54,576 bases of DNA from Novosphingobium lindaniclasticum LE124 (GTDB taxonomy: Bacteria; Pseudomonadota; Alphaproteobacteria; Sphingomonadales; Sphingomonadaceae): the NCBI RefSeq assembly GCF_000445125.1, contig NZ_ATHL01000108.1:1-54576 (forward strand), given 5' to 3'. Made by a program: the position numbers and the translations under genes. This document shows, piece after piece, positions 1 to 9,493 of this stretch (the first letter of the stretch is position 1; the number at the start of each line of letters is the position of its first letter). The notes under the pieces were generated by a model. The model was not told the DNA's origin. It did no database searches and worked only from the letters and a program-made list of their open reading frames with translations.

Positions 1-15
1 CATGCCATCGGCATG
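1..15. terminator. Possible stem downstream of the HlyC/CNNM gene (cut by window edge)
   Basis: The first 15 bases form a perfect 6-bp inverted repeat, CATGCC-ATC-GGCATG. It lies 14 bases past the stop codon of the minus-strand HlyC-type gene, where a terminator hairpin would be. The bases beyond it are outside the window, so no T-tract can be seen. Confidence 0.25.
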
Positions 16-28
16 AGGCCCCGTCGCT

Positions 29-1363
29 TCATGCCTCTCCGGCGACCCCGTCGTCGCCGCCATCCTCGTCGATGCGCGAGACGAGGATCTTGTCGATCTT
101 GAGGCCGTCCATGTCGATGACCTCGAAACGCCAGCCCTGCTCGGCGAAATACTCGCCTTCGTGGGGAACCTTCTTGAGCACGCCCAGGATGTAGCCGGCC
201 GCCGTCGCATATTCGCGGTCGCCCGGCAGGGTCATGGCCAAGCGGTCGGCAAGTGCGTCGGCAGGCATGGCGCCGGAGACGAGCAGCGAGCCGTCCTCGC
301 GCTGCACCACCATCGGCCCGTCGCCTTCGTCCTGATGACCGACAAAGGTTCCCGCCAGCGCCGCCAACATGTCCGACGGCGTGACCAGGCCTTCAAGGTG
401 CCCGTATTCGTCGTGCACCACCGCCATCGTCACTTCGGCAAGCTGCAACTTGCGCAGCGCGTCCATCGCGTCGAGCTGGTCCGGGATGACTTCGGCCTTC
501 TTCATCATCGCGGCAATATCGACCGGCCTTCCGGCGCACAGCGCGGCGAGCACTTCACGTACCTTGAGAATGCCCACGATATTGTCGGGCGAGCCTTCCT
601 CGGCGACAGGCAGCATCGAGTGCGGCGAAGCCTCGATCTTGGCACGGAGGGCTTCCTCGCTGGCGTTGACGTCGATCCAGTCGATCTGGTTGCGCGGCGT
701 CATCAGCTCGCGCACCGGGCGCTCGGCCAGGCGCATGACGCCGGTCATCATCGCGCGCTCTTCTTCCTCGATCACGCCCGAGCGGGTCGCCTCGGCGAAG
801 ATCATCTGGAGTTCCTCGGCCGTCAGCCGCTCCTGGTCGCCGCCGCGTATCGAGAAAAGGCGCAGGATAAGGCCCGAGGACCGGTCCAGCAGCCAGACGA
901 ACGGCGCCATGATCCGCGCGAGCCAGGCCATCGGCCGGGCCATGAGGATGGCGACCGGCTCCGCCATGCGCAGGGCCAGCTGCTTGGGCACGAGTTCGCC
1001 CACCACCAGGCTGGCGAAAGTCGTGGCGATGATCACGAGCGTGAAGCCGGCCTCGCTGCCGAAACGCGCCGGGAGGCCCAGCGCCACGAGCCGCTCGCCC
1101 ACCGGTCCGCCCAGGCTGGCGCCCGAGTAGGCGCCGGCGATGATGCCGATCAGCGTGATGCCGATCTGGACGGTGCTAAGGAACTTGCCGGGGTCGGCCG
1201 CAAGGTCGAGCGCGGTGCGCGCGGCGCCGCTGCCCTTGTCGGCAGAGACTTTCAACCGGGCTGAGCGAGCCGACACGATGGCCAGCTCGGACATGGAGAA
1301 CAGGCCGTTGAGCAGGATCAAGCCGGCGATGATGAGGAGGTCGGTCCAGGGAAAAGGTGTCAC
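29..1363 (-). CDS. HlyC/CorC (CNNM) family membrane protein with CBS domains
   Basis: 444 residues. Residues 1-200 are a DUF21/CNNM membrane domain with about four hydrophobic segments and the typical N-terminal SMSELAIVSARSARL. A CBS-domain pair (about 205-340) and a CorC_HlyC C-terminal domain (about 355-435) follow. Family members are inner-membrane proteins linked to Mg2+/Co2+ transport or tolerance; the older hemolysin name is probably misleading. The start codon is GTG at 1363, preceded by a weak AAGG. The tail is very acidic (EDGGDDG). It is transcribed away from the OmpA-type lipoprotein gene, with a 218-bp shared upstream region. Family assignment is firm; the transported ion cannot be read from sequence. 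Confidence 0.93.
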   Translation of the reverse strand: MTPFPWTDLLIIAGLILLNGLFSMSELAIVSARSARLKVSADKGSGAARTALDLAADPGKFLSTVQIGITLIGIIAGAYSGASLGGPVGERLVALGLPARFGSEAGFTLVIIATTFASLVVGELVPKQLALRMAEPVAILMARPMAWLARIMAPFVWLLDRSSGLILRLFSIRGGDQERLTAEELQMIFAEATRSGVIEEEERAMMTGVMRLAERPVRELMTPRNQIDWIDVNASEEALRAKIEASPHSMLPVAEEGSPDNIVGILKVREVLAALCAGRPVDIAAMMKKAEVIPDQLDAMDALRKLQLAEVTMAVVHDEYGHLEGLVTPSDMLAALAGTFVGHQDEGDGPMVVQREDGSLLVSGAMPADALADRLAMTLPGDREYATAAGYILGVLKKVPHEGEYFAEQGWRFEVIDMDGLKIDKILVSRIDEDGGDDGVAGEA

Positions 1364-1581
1364 AGTGCCCTTGCGCTAGCAGAAATCCTCGCACGTGCGA
1401 AGCGGGTGTTGCGGATGGACATAATCGTCTCGAACGGGAAATACGATGCGGATGAAGACGATGCGGTCGGTTCCGATGGAACCCATCGGGGCAGCAATCG
1501 TTTCGCCGGGATCAGCCATCTGCTATTCATGTCCACAATCGCACAGACGGCGGTGGAAGTGTTTCCAAAGGAGGGAAGATC

Positions 1582-2256
1582 ATGAACAAATCACGCCTGA
1601 TGACCTCGGCCTTTGCCGCGCTTTCGCTCGTGGCGGTCTCGGCCTGCGTCACCGATCCCAACACGGGAGAGCGCAAGGTGTCCCGCACGGCCATCGGCGG
1701 AACCGGCGGTGCCGGCCTCGGCTATCTCCTCGGCAGCGTGATCGGCGGCAAGACCGCGCGCATCGTCGGCGCGGGCATCGGCGGCGTGGCCGGCGGTGTC
1801 GTCGGCTACCAGATGGACAAGCAGATCAAGGAGCTGAAGGAAGATACCGCCGGCTCCGGCATCGATGTCAGCCAGGAAGGCGACGGCATCCTGCTCAACC
1901 TGCCCGACGTGACTTTCGCCGTCGATTCGACCCAGATCAGCCCCTCGTTCCAGGCCGCGCTCGACAATGTCGGGCAGAGCATGACCAAGTACCCGGACAG
2001 CCTGATCGACGTTTACGGCCACACCGATTCGACCGGATCCGATACCTACAATCTCGACCTGTCGAAGCGCCGCGCGGACTCGGTCGCCCGTTACCTGATC
2101 ATGCGCGGCGTCTCTTCCGCGCGCATCCAGACCCAGGGCATGGGCAAGAACTATCCGGTGGCGGACAACACTACTGCCGAAGGGCGCGCCAAGAACCGCC
2201 GCGTCGAAATCAAGATCACGCCGGTCACCCAGGCGGAGGCATCCGCCGCCCGCTGA
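1582..2256 (+). CDS. OmpA-family peptidoglycan-binding lipoprotein with glycine zipper (YiaD-like)
   Basis: 224 residues. A signal peptide ends in the lipobox VSAC with the lipidated cysteine at residue 22. A glycine-rich zipper (about 38-70, GGTGGAGLGYLLG and GAGIGGVAGGVVG) probably inserts in or packs against a membrane. The C-terminal OmpA domain (about 105-215) carries HTDSTGSDTYN followed by LSKRRADSV, the diaminopimelate-binding region. The role is to tether the outer membrane to peptidoglycan. A strong AGGAGG lies at 1569-1574, 7 bases before the ATG. It is monocistronic, followed by a terminator at 2295-2324. Confidence 0.93.
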   Translation: MNKSRLMTSAFAALSLVAVSACVTDPNTGERKVSRTAIGGTGGAGLGYLLGSVIGGKTARIVGAGIGGVAGGVVGYQMDKQIKELKEDTAGSGIDVSQEGDGILLNLPDVTFAVDSTQISPSFQAALDNVGQSMTKYPDSLIDVYGHTDSTGSDTYNLDLSKRRADSVARYLIMRGVSSARIQTQGMGKNYPVADNTTAEGRAKNRRVEIKITPVTQAEASAAR

Positions 2257-2294
2257 TCGTAAGAAAGTGTTTCCGTGAAAGCGGGATCGGGGAA

Positions 2295-2324
2295 GGGGCT
2301 GGCCATGAGGTCCGGCCCCTTTTT
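2295..2324 (+). terminator. Rho-independent terminator after the OmpA-type lipoprotein gene
   Basis: GGGGCTGG (2295-2302) pairs with CCGGCCCC (2312-2319) with one G-T wobble across a 9-base loop. TTTTT (2320-2324) follows immediately. It lies 39 bases after the stop codon and just before the convergent end of cysQ. Confidence 0.8.
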
Positions 2325-2328
2325 CCTG

Positions 2329-3123
2329 TCACGCGGAGTAACGAAGGGCACGATCCGCGAGTCGTTCCACCGCCGCGTCATGGATCGCGGACGAGGTCAC
2401 CATCACTCCGAAGGCACGTGGATCGTGCTTGTTGTAGTTCAGCGGCTGGCCGAAGGCATCGGTGACGGCAGCGCCGGCCTCGCGGGCGATCAGCCCGGCG
2501 GCGGCGATGTCCCACTCGTAGCCCCAGCGCAGGGTGGCCAGCAGGTCCGCCTCGTCCGCCGCGACCATGGCCATGCGCAGGGCGATCGAGTTCGGCTGGT
2601 CCACCAGCACCAGATCGGCATCTTCCGGCGCCAGCTTCTTCGCCGGTACGCGCGCGCCTGCCAGGCTCGCCCGGTTGCTCGCGCGCAGAGGGATGCCATT
2701 GCGCCGGCTTCCCTGGCCGGCTTCGCCATACCAGAACTCGCCGCCTGCCTCGCGTGACCGTGCCGGCGCATGGAGCAGGCCTATCAGCGGACGCCGGGTG
2801 TTGACCAATGCGACGGAGACCGCCCAGCCTGTTCGTCCGGCGATGAAGTCCCGCGTTCCGTCGATCGGATCGACGAGCCACACGAGCTCGTGGCCTTGGC
2901 GCGCCGGGGAATCGACGGTCTCCTCCGAAAGCCATCCCGCCGAGGGGAGCAGTGCACCCAGTTCCCGCTTGAGGAACGAGTCCACCTCGATGTCGGCAAC
3001 GCTCACCGGGCTGCCGGGCGTCTTTTCCCAATGTTCACAACGATGCCCATCGCCGGGCCATCCGGCCATGGCGATGCGTCCGGCCTCCCGGACGATGGCT
3101 TCCAGTCTGTCGCGATCGATCAT
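2329..3123 (-). CDS. cysQ: 3'(2'),5'-bisphosphate nucleotidase CysQ (inositol monophosphatase superfamily)
   Basis: 264 residues from the ATG at 3123; upstream in-frame codons lack family similarity. Metal-binding motifs of the FIG/IMPase fold are present: WLSEE (64-68), DPIDGT (85-90) and WD at 204-205 followed by [10 protein letters not shown]. CysQ removes the 3'-phosphate from PAP formed in sulfate assimilation, and can act on related bisphosphates. [15 protein letters not shown] near the N-terminus is typical of CysQ rather than SuhB. It is divergent from sucC (178 bp between starts) and convergent with the OmpA-type gene. An inositol monophosphatase activity cannot be excluded. Confidence 0.85.
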   Translation of the reverse strand: MIDRDRLEAIVREAGRIAMAGWPGDGHRCEHWEKTPGSPVSVADIEVDSFLKRELGALLPSAGWLSEETVDSPARQGHELVWLVDPIDGTRDFIAGRTGWAVSVALVNTRRPLIGLLHAPARSREAGGEFWYGEAGQGSRRNGIPLRASNRASLAGARVPAKKLAPEDADLVLVDQPNSIALRMAMVAADEADLLATLRWGYEWDIAAAGLIAREAGAAVTDAFGQPLNYNKHDPRAFGVMVTSSAIHDAAVERLADRALRYSA

Positions 3124-3301
3124 GCGCGAGTCGTTCTCGTTAATCGAGTGTTTCAATGCCCCGCGCGACCCCATTGCGCAGGGAACGGGACTTTTCAAGC
3201 GCGCAGGGATGTGCTTATGCGGCCGGGATCAAGTTCGGGCGCCCCCCGCGCTTTTGGACAACGCCTTTCCTCGGACACTCCAGCAGAAAGCGATTTCAGC
3301 G

Positions 3302-4516
<1,215 letters not shown>

Positions 4517-4564
4517 TCGGGTGCGCTTCTCGAATTCTACACGATCCTACATCGGATAATGCTG

Positions 4565-4599
4565 CGGCGGGGGTTTCCGGACCTCCGCCGTTTGCGTTT
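4565..4599 (+). terminator. Probable terminator after sucC
   Basis: CGGCGGGGGT (4565-4574) pairs with ACCTCCGCCG (4581-4590), apart from one G opposite T, across a 6-base loop. TTTGCGTTT follows, an interrupted T-tract. It lies 48 bases past the sucC stop and separates sucC from etfBA. Confidence 0.6.
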
Positions 4600-4741
4600 G
4601 ATGCCTGGACGAAGCTGATCTTCCCGGCTTCGTAGAATTTCTCGGCCCCTCGACTTTCCGCCGGAGCGATGCGCATTCTCGCGAATTTGCGATATGGCGT
4701 GATGAGTGCCCCTTTGGGGGACCGTCTCGCTGCGGCAGGTC

Positions 4742-4768
4742 TTGACGCTTACGTCAAATGCCTATTAG
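4742..4768 (+). promoter_or_regulatory. Palindromic operator candidate and promoter-like element upstream of etfBA
   Basis: TTGACG-CTTA-CGTCAA (4742-4757) is a perfect 6-bp inverted repeat with a 4-base spacer. Its left half could serve as a -35, with TATTAG (4763-4768) as -10 at a short 15-bp spacing. The repeat resembles sites described for MerR-family LiuR regulators of branched-chain amino acid and acyl-CoA oxidation genes; that match is from memory. It sits about 80 bp before the etfB start. The rest of the 320-bp gap 4517-4836 holds only the sucC terminator. Confidence 0.4.
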
Positions 4769-4836
4769 GCGAGCCTTGAGTGGATTTAATCGAGCGGCTA
4801 AACAGGCCGCGCCTGAAACTGAGAGGACCCGATCAG

Positions 4837-5583
4837 ATGAAGATCCTCGTGCCCGTGAAGCGGGTGATCGACTACAACGTAAAGCCGCGCGTGAAGGCGG
4901 ATGGCACGGGTGTTGACCTGGCCAACGTCAAGATGAGCATGAACCCGTTCGACGAGATCGCGGTGGAAGAAGCCATCCGCATCAAGGAAGCGGGCAAGGC
5001 GGAAGAGATCGTCGCCGTCTCGGTCGGCCCGGCCAAGGCCCAGGACACGCTGCGCACCGCGCTCGCCATGGGCGCCGACCGCGCGATCCTGATCGAAACC
5101 GATGCAGAGGTCGAGCCGCTCGCGGTCGCCAAGATCCTCAAGGCGATCGTCGCCGAAGAGAACCCGGGCCTCGTGATCCTCGGCAAGCAGGCGATCGACG
5201 ACGATTCGAACCAGACCGGCCAGATGCTCGCCGCGCTGCTGGGCCGCCCGCAGGGTACGTTCGCCAGCAAGGTCGACATCGATGGCGATCACGTTGCCGT
5301 GACCCGTGAAGTCGATGGCGGTCTCGAAACGGTCAAGCTGTCGCTGCCCGCGATCGTCACCACCGACTTGCGCCTCAACGAGCCGCGCTACGCTTCGCTG
5401 CCCAACATCATGAAGGCGAAGAAGAAGCCGCTCGATGTGAAGACTGCCGCCGATTACGGCGTCGATATCGCCCCGCGTCTCAAGACCCTCAAGGTCTCGG
5501 AGCCGCCCGTCCGCTCGGCCGGCGTCAAGGTCGCCGATGTCGATGCGCTGGTTGCCAAGCTCAAGGAACTGGGAGTCGCCTAA
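4837..5583 (+). CDS. etfB: Electron transfer flavoprotein subunit beta
   Basis: 248 residues starting [14 protein letters not shown], the standard EtfB N-terminus. [21 protein letters not shown] and the AMP-binding region around [15 protein letters not shown] are conserved. With EtfA it forms the soluble FAD/AMP heterodimer that takes electrons from acyl-CoA dehydrogenases and related flavoenzymes and passes them to ETF-ubiquinone oxidoreductase. The in-frame upstream ATG at 4780 is not supported by homology. etfA follows one base after the stop, so the two are translationally linked. Confidence 0.97.
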   Translation: MKILVPVKRVIDYNVKPRVKADGTGVDLANVKMSMNPFDEIAVEEAIRIKEAGKAEEIVAVSVGPAKAQDTLRTALAMGADRAILIETDAEVEPLAVAKILKAIVAEENPGLVILGKQAIDDDSNQTGQMLAALLGRPQGTFASKVDIDGDHVAVTREVDGGLETVKLSLPAIVTTDLRLNEPRYASLPNIMKAKKKPLDVKTAADYGVDIAPRLKTLKVSEPPVRSAGVKVADVDALVAKLKELGVA

Positions 5584-5584
5584 G

Positions 5585-6514
5585 ATGAAGACGCTCGTTT
5601 GGGTCGAACACGACAACGCGTCGGTCAAGGACGCGACGCTCCACACCGTCACTGCGGCTGCCAAGCTGGGTGAGGTCCACCTGCTGGTCGCCGGCTCGGG
5701 CTGCCGCGCCGCTGCCGAGGCTGCCGCCAGGATCGCCGGTGTCGCCAAGGTCCATGTGGCCGACAACGCCGCCTACGAACATGCGCTGGCCGAGAACGTC
5801 GCGCCGCTGATCGCCGAACTCATGGGCCACCACGACGCGTTCCTGGCCCCTGCCACCACCACCGGCAAGAACGTGGCGCCGCGCGTGGCCGCATTGCTCG
5901 ACGTGATGCAGCTGTCGGACATCCTCTCGGTCGAGGGCGAGAAGACCTTCACCCGCCCGATCTATGCCGGCAACGCCATCGCCACCGTCGAATCGAGCGA
6001 TGCCAAGCTGGTGATCACCGTACGCGGTACGGCCTTCGAGAAGGCTGCTGCCGAAGGCGGCTCGGCAGCCATCGAGGATGTCGCCGGAGCCGGTGACGCC
6101 GGTTTGTCCAGCTTCGTCGGCGCCGAACTCGCCAAGTCGGAACGGCCGGAACTGACCAGCGCCAAGGTGATCGTCTCGGGCGGCCGTGCGCTGAAGGACT
6201 CCGAAACCTTCGAGGCTACCATTCTGCCGCTCGCCGACAAGCTGGGCGCCGCCGTGGGCGCCTCGCGCGCTGCGGTGGACGCAGGCTATGTGCCGAACGA
6301 CTACCAGGTCGGCCAGACCGGCAAGATCGTGGCGCCGGAAGTCTACATCGCCGTCGGCATCTCCGGCGCGATCCAGCACCTGGCCGGCATGAAGGACTCC
6401 AAGACCATCATCGCCATCAACAAGGACGAGGACGCCCCGATCTTCCAGGTCGCCGACGTCGGCCTCGTGGCGGACCTGTTCACCGCCGTGCCGGAACTTA
6501 CCGGCAAGCTCTAA
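5585..6514 (+). CDS. etfA: Electron transfer flavoprotein subunit alpha
   Basis: 309 residues from the ATG at 5585 ([11 protein letters not shown]). The N-terminal ETF domain covers about 1-185. The FAD-binding C-terminal domain carries [44 protein letters not shown] and [11 protein letters not shown], the EtfA signature. It forms the heterodimer with EtfB, one base upstream, feeding electrons from fatty-acid and amino-acid oxidation to the quinone pool. A terminator closes the operon at 6543-6568. Confidence 0.97.
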   Translation: MKTLVWVEHDNASVKDATLHTVTAAAKLGEVHLLVAGSGCRAAAEAAARIAGVAKVHVADNAAYEHALAENVAPLIAELMGHHDAFLAPATTTGKNVAPRVAALLDVMQLSDILSVEGEKTFTRPIYAGNAIATVESSDAKLVITVRGTAFEKAAAEGGSAAIEDVAGAGDAGLSSFVGAELAKSERPELTSAKVIVSGGRALKDSETFEATILPLADKLGAAVGASRAAVDAGYVPNDYQVGQTGKIVAPEVYIAVGISGAIQHLAGMKDSKTIIAINKDEDAPIFQVADVGLVADLFTAVPELTGKL

Positions 6515-6542
6515 GCGACTTAAAATTCTGTAACAACTTGAG

Positions 6543-6568
6543 CCCCGGCCCGAAACGACCGGGGTTTT
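6543..6568 (+). terminator. Rho-independent terminator of etfBA
   Basis: CCCCGG (6543-6548) pairs with CCGGGG (6559-6564) over a 10-base loop, followed by TTTT. It begins 28 bases after the etfA stop. Confidence 0.8.
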
Positions 6569-6665
6569 CTATTTATTGCGAAAATGACGACCATCGATTT
6601 GTCTTGCCAAGATCAGACCAGGCCATAGTTTTCGACAAGAATGTAAGTTGCTGCGAGGATCTGGC

Positions 6666-7574
6666 ATGAACAAGGCACTCTCAGTCTCCTTGACGGCAAC
6701 GGCTATCGTCGCGATGAATGCCACGCCTGCAATGGCCAAGACTACGGTGCTGACCGCCAGTTCGCCCTGGCAGATGAACAACGGCGCCGATTCCTGCAGC
6801 CTGAAACGCGGTTTTGGAACGCCTGAGAACCCGGCATTACTGGAGATCGAGCGTCTTGGTCCCGGCGATCGCTTCTATGCGACGATCACAGCCAAAGCCT
6901 TCAACGGCCTAGCCGAATCGACAGACCTCACGCTCACCACCGGCCCCGGGGCCGGGAAGCCTGTTGCCGACCGCTTCACCCTCGCGGATGCCCCTATCGA
7001 AGGCGGCGGCAAGCTGACCGCGCTGATCTTCTCCGCCACCACCTGGAACGGCTTCCCGCAGGATGGACGACCGCTTGCCCCGGTAACGCCGGATCAAGAG
7101 GCGGGCATCACTTCCCTGATCGTATCTTGGGGAGACGAGGCGGTCCAGCTTGGAACTGGCTCGCTGGGCAAGGCCATGGTGGCAATGCGCGAATGCACGG
7201 ATGGACTGGTCCGCGCCTGGGGTCTTGATCCTGTGCAGCAGGCGAGCCTCTCCGCCCCGCCGACTCCCAGGACGCCGCCGGAGAGCTGGATTGCGGCAAA
7301 CAGCTATCCCTACGATCCCGACAAACGTCATCGTCCGGGGCTTACACGTGCGCGTTTGCTGGTCGATGCTTCCGGTGCGGTGAGTGGCTGCAAGGTGGTG
7401 GACAACTACGGGGATCCGGCTTTCTCCAAAGCAGCCTGCGAACAGATGACGTCGAAGGCGGTGTTTTCTCCCGCGCTTGATCGAGCCGGGAAGCCTGTCG
7501 CGTCCTACTATGACGCCAGCATTCGTTGGAAAGTGCGGCGCCCCATGAAGCAGGTGGGGCAACGCCGCCGGTGA
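6666..7574 (+). CDS. Secreted protein with TonB C-terminal-like domain
   Basis: 302 residues from the ATG at 6666, supported by GAGGA about 7 bases upstream; an ATG six codons earlier is less well placed. A cleavable signal peptide (about 1-25, ending PAMA) is followed by about 190 residues I do not recognise. The C-terminal 85 residues resemble TonB_C: TRARLLVDASGAVSGCKVV, then SKAVFSPALDRAGKPVASYY. Unlike true TonB it has no uncleaved N-terminal anchor or proline-rich stretch, so it is probably periplasmic, and an energy-transducing role is doubtful. The last 67 bases overlap the end of the convergent acetyltransferase gene. Confidence 0.8.
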   Translation: MNKALSVSLTATAIVAMNATPAMAKTTVLTASSPWQMNNGADSCSLKRGFGTPENPALLEIERLGPGDRFYATITAKAFNGLAESTDLTLTTGPGAGKPVADRFTLADAPIEGGGKLTALIFSATTWNGFPQDGRPLAPVTPDQEAGITSLIVSWGDEAVQLGTGSLGKAMVAMRECTDGLVRAWGLDPVQQASLSAPPTPRTPPESWIAANSYPYDPDKRHRPGLTRARLLVDASGAVSGCKVVDNYGDPAFSKAACEQMTSKAVFSPALDRAGKPVASYYDASIRWKVRRPMKQVGQRRR

Positions 7575-8176
7575 TCGGGCCGCTCGATGCGTCCGAGTCT
7601 GGAGAAATCCAGGCTTGATTCAGTTTGTAAGCGATCGCGCTCGAACAGATTCACGAAGGCCGGGCGGCCATTTTCGCCGAGGTCGTGGCTGCCGCAAGGC
7701 GTGAAGCCCAGTGCAGCGGCCACGCGTTCCGAGGCATGGTTGCCCTCTTCGATCATGCAGGCGATGCGGCGCGGACCGTGGACTCTGTCAAACCATCCAA
7801 GCGCGGCGGCCATGACTTCCTTGGCCAGACCTTGGCCCCAATGATCCTTGCGGACGATCCAGCCGGCCTCTGGCACATCGTCCATCCCCTTGCCGAAGCC
7901 GCGCCAGGAGTGAAATACGCCGCAGTTGGCGACGATCTCGCTCTCGCCGCGCCGCCGCACCGGGAAAGTGCCATAGCCGTGGAACATCCACGAGCCGCCG
8001 TTTCGTTGCAGGCGCTCGAACACGCTTTTCGCTTCGGGCAAGGCAGGGCCGAGGAAGCGACGAGTCTCGTCATCCGCGATCAGGCGGATCATGTCGTCGA
8101 GATCGCTCGCTCGGGGCTTCCAGAGTTCGAAGCGCTGGGTAACGAGGAGCGGACCTTCCAGCACGGTCCAGTTCAC
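7508..8176 (-). CDS. GNAT-family N-acetyltransferase (RimJ/RimL type)
   Basis: 222 residues. N-terminal LVTQRFELWKPRASDLDDMIRLI is typical of RimJ/RimL-like acetyltransferases that modify protein N-termini or small molecules. WIVRKDHWGQGLAKEVMAAALGW is the acetyl-CoA-binding motif A, and IEEGNHASERVAAALGF is motif B. The final roughly 35 residues, rich in arginine, extend past the usual fold and are encoded antisense to the end of the TonB-C gene. The ATG overlaps the stop of the upstream DUF445 gene (ATGA), which argues for coupled translation. The substrate is unknown. Confidence 0.85.
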   Translation of the reverse strand: MNWTVLEGPLLVTQRFELWKPRASDLDDMIRLIADDETRRFLGPALPEAKSVFERLQRNGGSWMFHGYGTFPVRRRGESEIVANCGVFHSWRGFGKGMDDVPEAGWIVRKDHWGQGLAKEVMAAALGWFDRVHGPRRIACMIEEGNHASERVAAALGFTPCGSHDLGENGRPAFVNLFERDRLQTESSLDFSRLGRIERPDHRRRCPTCFMGRRTFQRMLAS

Positions 8177-9450
8177 AGCAACTGGTCCACCACATGGATA
8201 CAGACGCCGAACAGGCCACCGACCAGGGTGCCGTTGATGCGGATGAACTGCAGGTCGCGGCCAACGGCGCCTTCGATCCGGTCCGTTACGGTGCGAGCGT
8301 CCCAGCGCTTCACGGTTTCTGACACCAGCCTCACGATTTCCCCCCCATAGCGCGACACCACGCCGACCAGCGTGCGCCGGGCGAAGCGGTTGACCATGTA
8401 TTGTAGGCGGTCGTTTTCGGCCAAGGCCAGTCCCAATTGGGCGAGGCTCTCTCCCAGCGCGCCGGACAGCGCCTTGTCGGGATTACGCACGGCCTTGAGC
8501 AGGGCGCCGCGGGTACGCTCCCACATGCTGTCGAGCCAGGCGCCGATCGCAGGGTTCTGGAGCAGTTCGATCTTGATCCGCTCCACTTTCGCCTGCGTCT
8601 CGGGCTTGTGGCGAAGATCGTCGGCGAGCCGGGCGAGGGCCTCGTCGATCTTGGCGCGCAGGGGATGGTCGGCCTGCACGATCACTTCCGCCAGCAACCG
8701 GTAGGCGCCGTCGAGCACGCCGTTGGCGAGCCGTTCGTCGAGGCCGGTCCAGCGCATGACCGTATTGGCGCGCTGGTGGATCATGTCGCGGATCATCGGC
8801 TCGTTGGCCTCGATGGCTTCCCCGATCTTGCGCAGCACGCTTTCCAGTACCGGCAGGTGGCGTTGATCCGCAATCGCGTTGGCGAGCATCTGGCCGAGGA
8901 GCGGGGCCGCGTCGATCTTTTCGATCTGACGGCGCAGCCCGGCCTTCACCATGCCGCCCATCTGGTCGGGATCGAGCGATTCGAGCACGTCGCCGATCAG
9001 GTTGGCGGCGCCTGCCCGGATGCGCGATTGCTCCTCTCTGGCCGGGTTGGCCAGGAAGCTTCCGGCGGCGGCAGCGAGGTTGAAGCCGCTGAGACGCCGG
9101 GCCACGACTTGCGGCGTTAGGAAGTTGTGACGCAGGAACGTCGCCATCGTATCGGCGATCCGGTCCTTGTTCACCGGGATGATCGCCGTGTGCGGGATCG
9201 GCAGGCCGAGCGGGTGGCGGAACAGCGCCGTCACCGCGAACCAGTCGGCCAAGCCGCCCACCATGGCGGCCTCGGTGAACGAGATGGCGTAGCCTAGCGG
9301 CACGCTCCATTCGGGATGAAGCACGGCCAGGCGGCGGAGCACGACAAAGGCTGCCGCCATGAACAGCAGCAGCCCCGTCGCGAAGATCCGCATGCGCCGG
9401 GCCCGGTCGCCTGCGACCGTGCCCGGCTCTGAAAAGTCTTGCCGTGCCAC
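8173..9450 (-). CDS. DUF445-family membrane protein
   Basis: 425 residues if translation begins at GTG 9450; an ATG at 9393 would remove 19. An N-terminal membrane helix (FATGLLLFMAAAFVVL) is followed by the conserved SFTEAAMVGGLADWFAVTALFRHPLGLPIPHTAIIP. The helical middle has paired DUF445 repeats, and the C-terminus RINGTLVGGLFGVCIHVV is a second membrane segment. Function in the family is not established. It lies 43 bp after the RND pump gene and overlaps the acetyltransferase start, so it is probably in the same transcript as the efflux system. Any link to efflux is inference from position. Confidence 0.85.
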   Translation of the reverse strand: MARQDFSEPGTVAGDRARRMRIFATGLLLFMAAAFVVLRRLAVLHPEWSVPLGYAISFTEAAMVGGLADWFAVTALFRHPLGLPIPHTAIIPVNKDRIADTMATFLRHNFLTPQVVARRLSGFNLAAAAGSFLANPAREEQSRIRAGAANLIGDVLESLDPDQMGGMVKAGLRRQIEKIDAAPLLGQMLANAIADQRHLPVLESVLRKIGEAIEANEPMIRDMIHQRANTVMRWTGLDERLANGVLDGAYRLLAEVIVQADHPLRAKIDEALARLADDLRHKPETQAKVERIKIELLQNPAIGAWLDSMWERTRGALLKAVRNPDKALSGALGESLAQLGLALAENDRLQYMVNRFARRTLVGVVSRYGGEIVRLVSETVKRWDARTVTDRIEGAVGRDLQFIRINGTLVGGLFGVCIHVVDQLL

Positions 9451-9493
9451 GGGAATGCTACGCTTGAGCGACGGCAATGTTCCTCCTGATGAC

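Noticed and set aside
2534..3301. N-terminal extension of sucC
   Set aside because: The frame is open upstream but runs through antisense cysQ and the promoter; the SucC family begins at MNIHEYQ.
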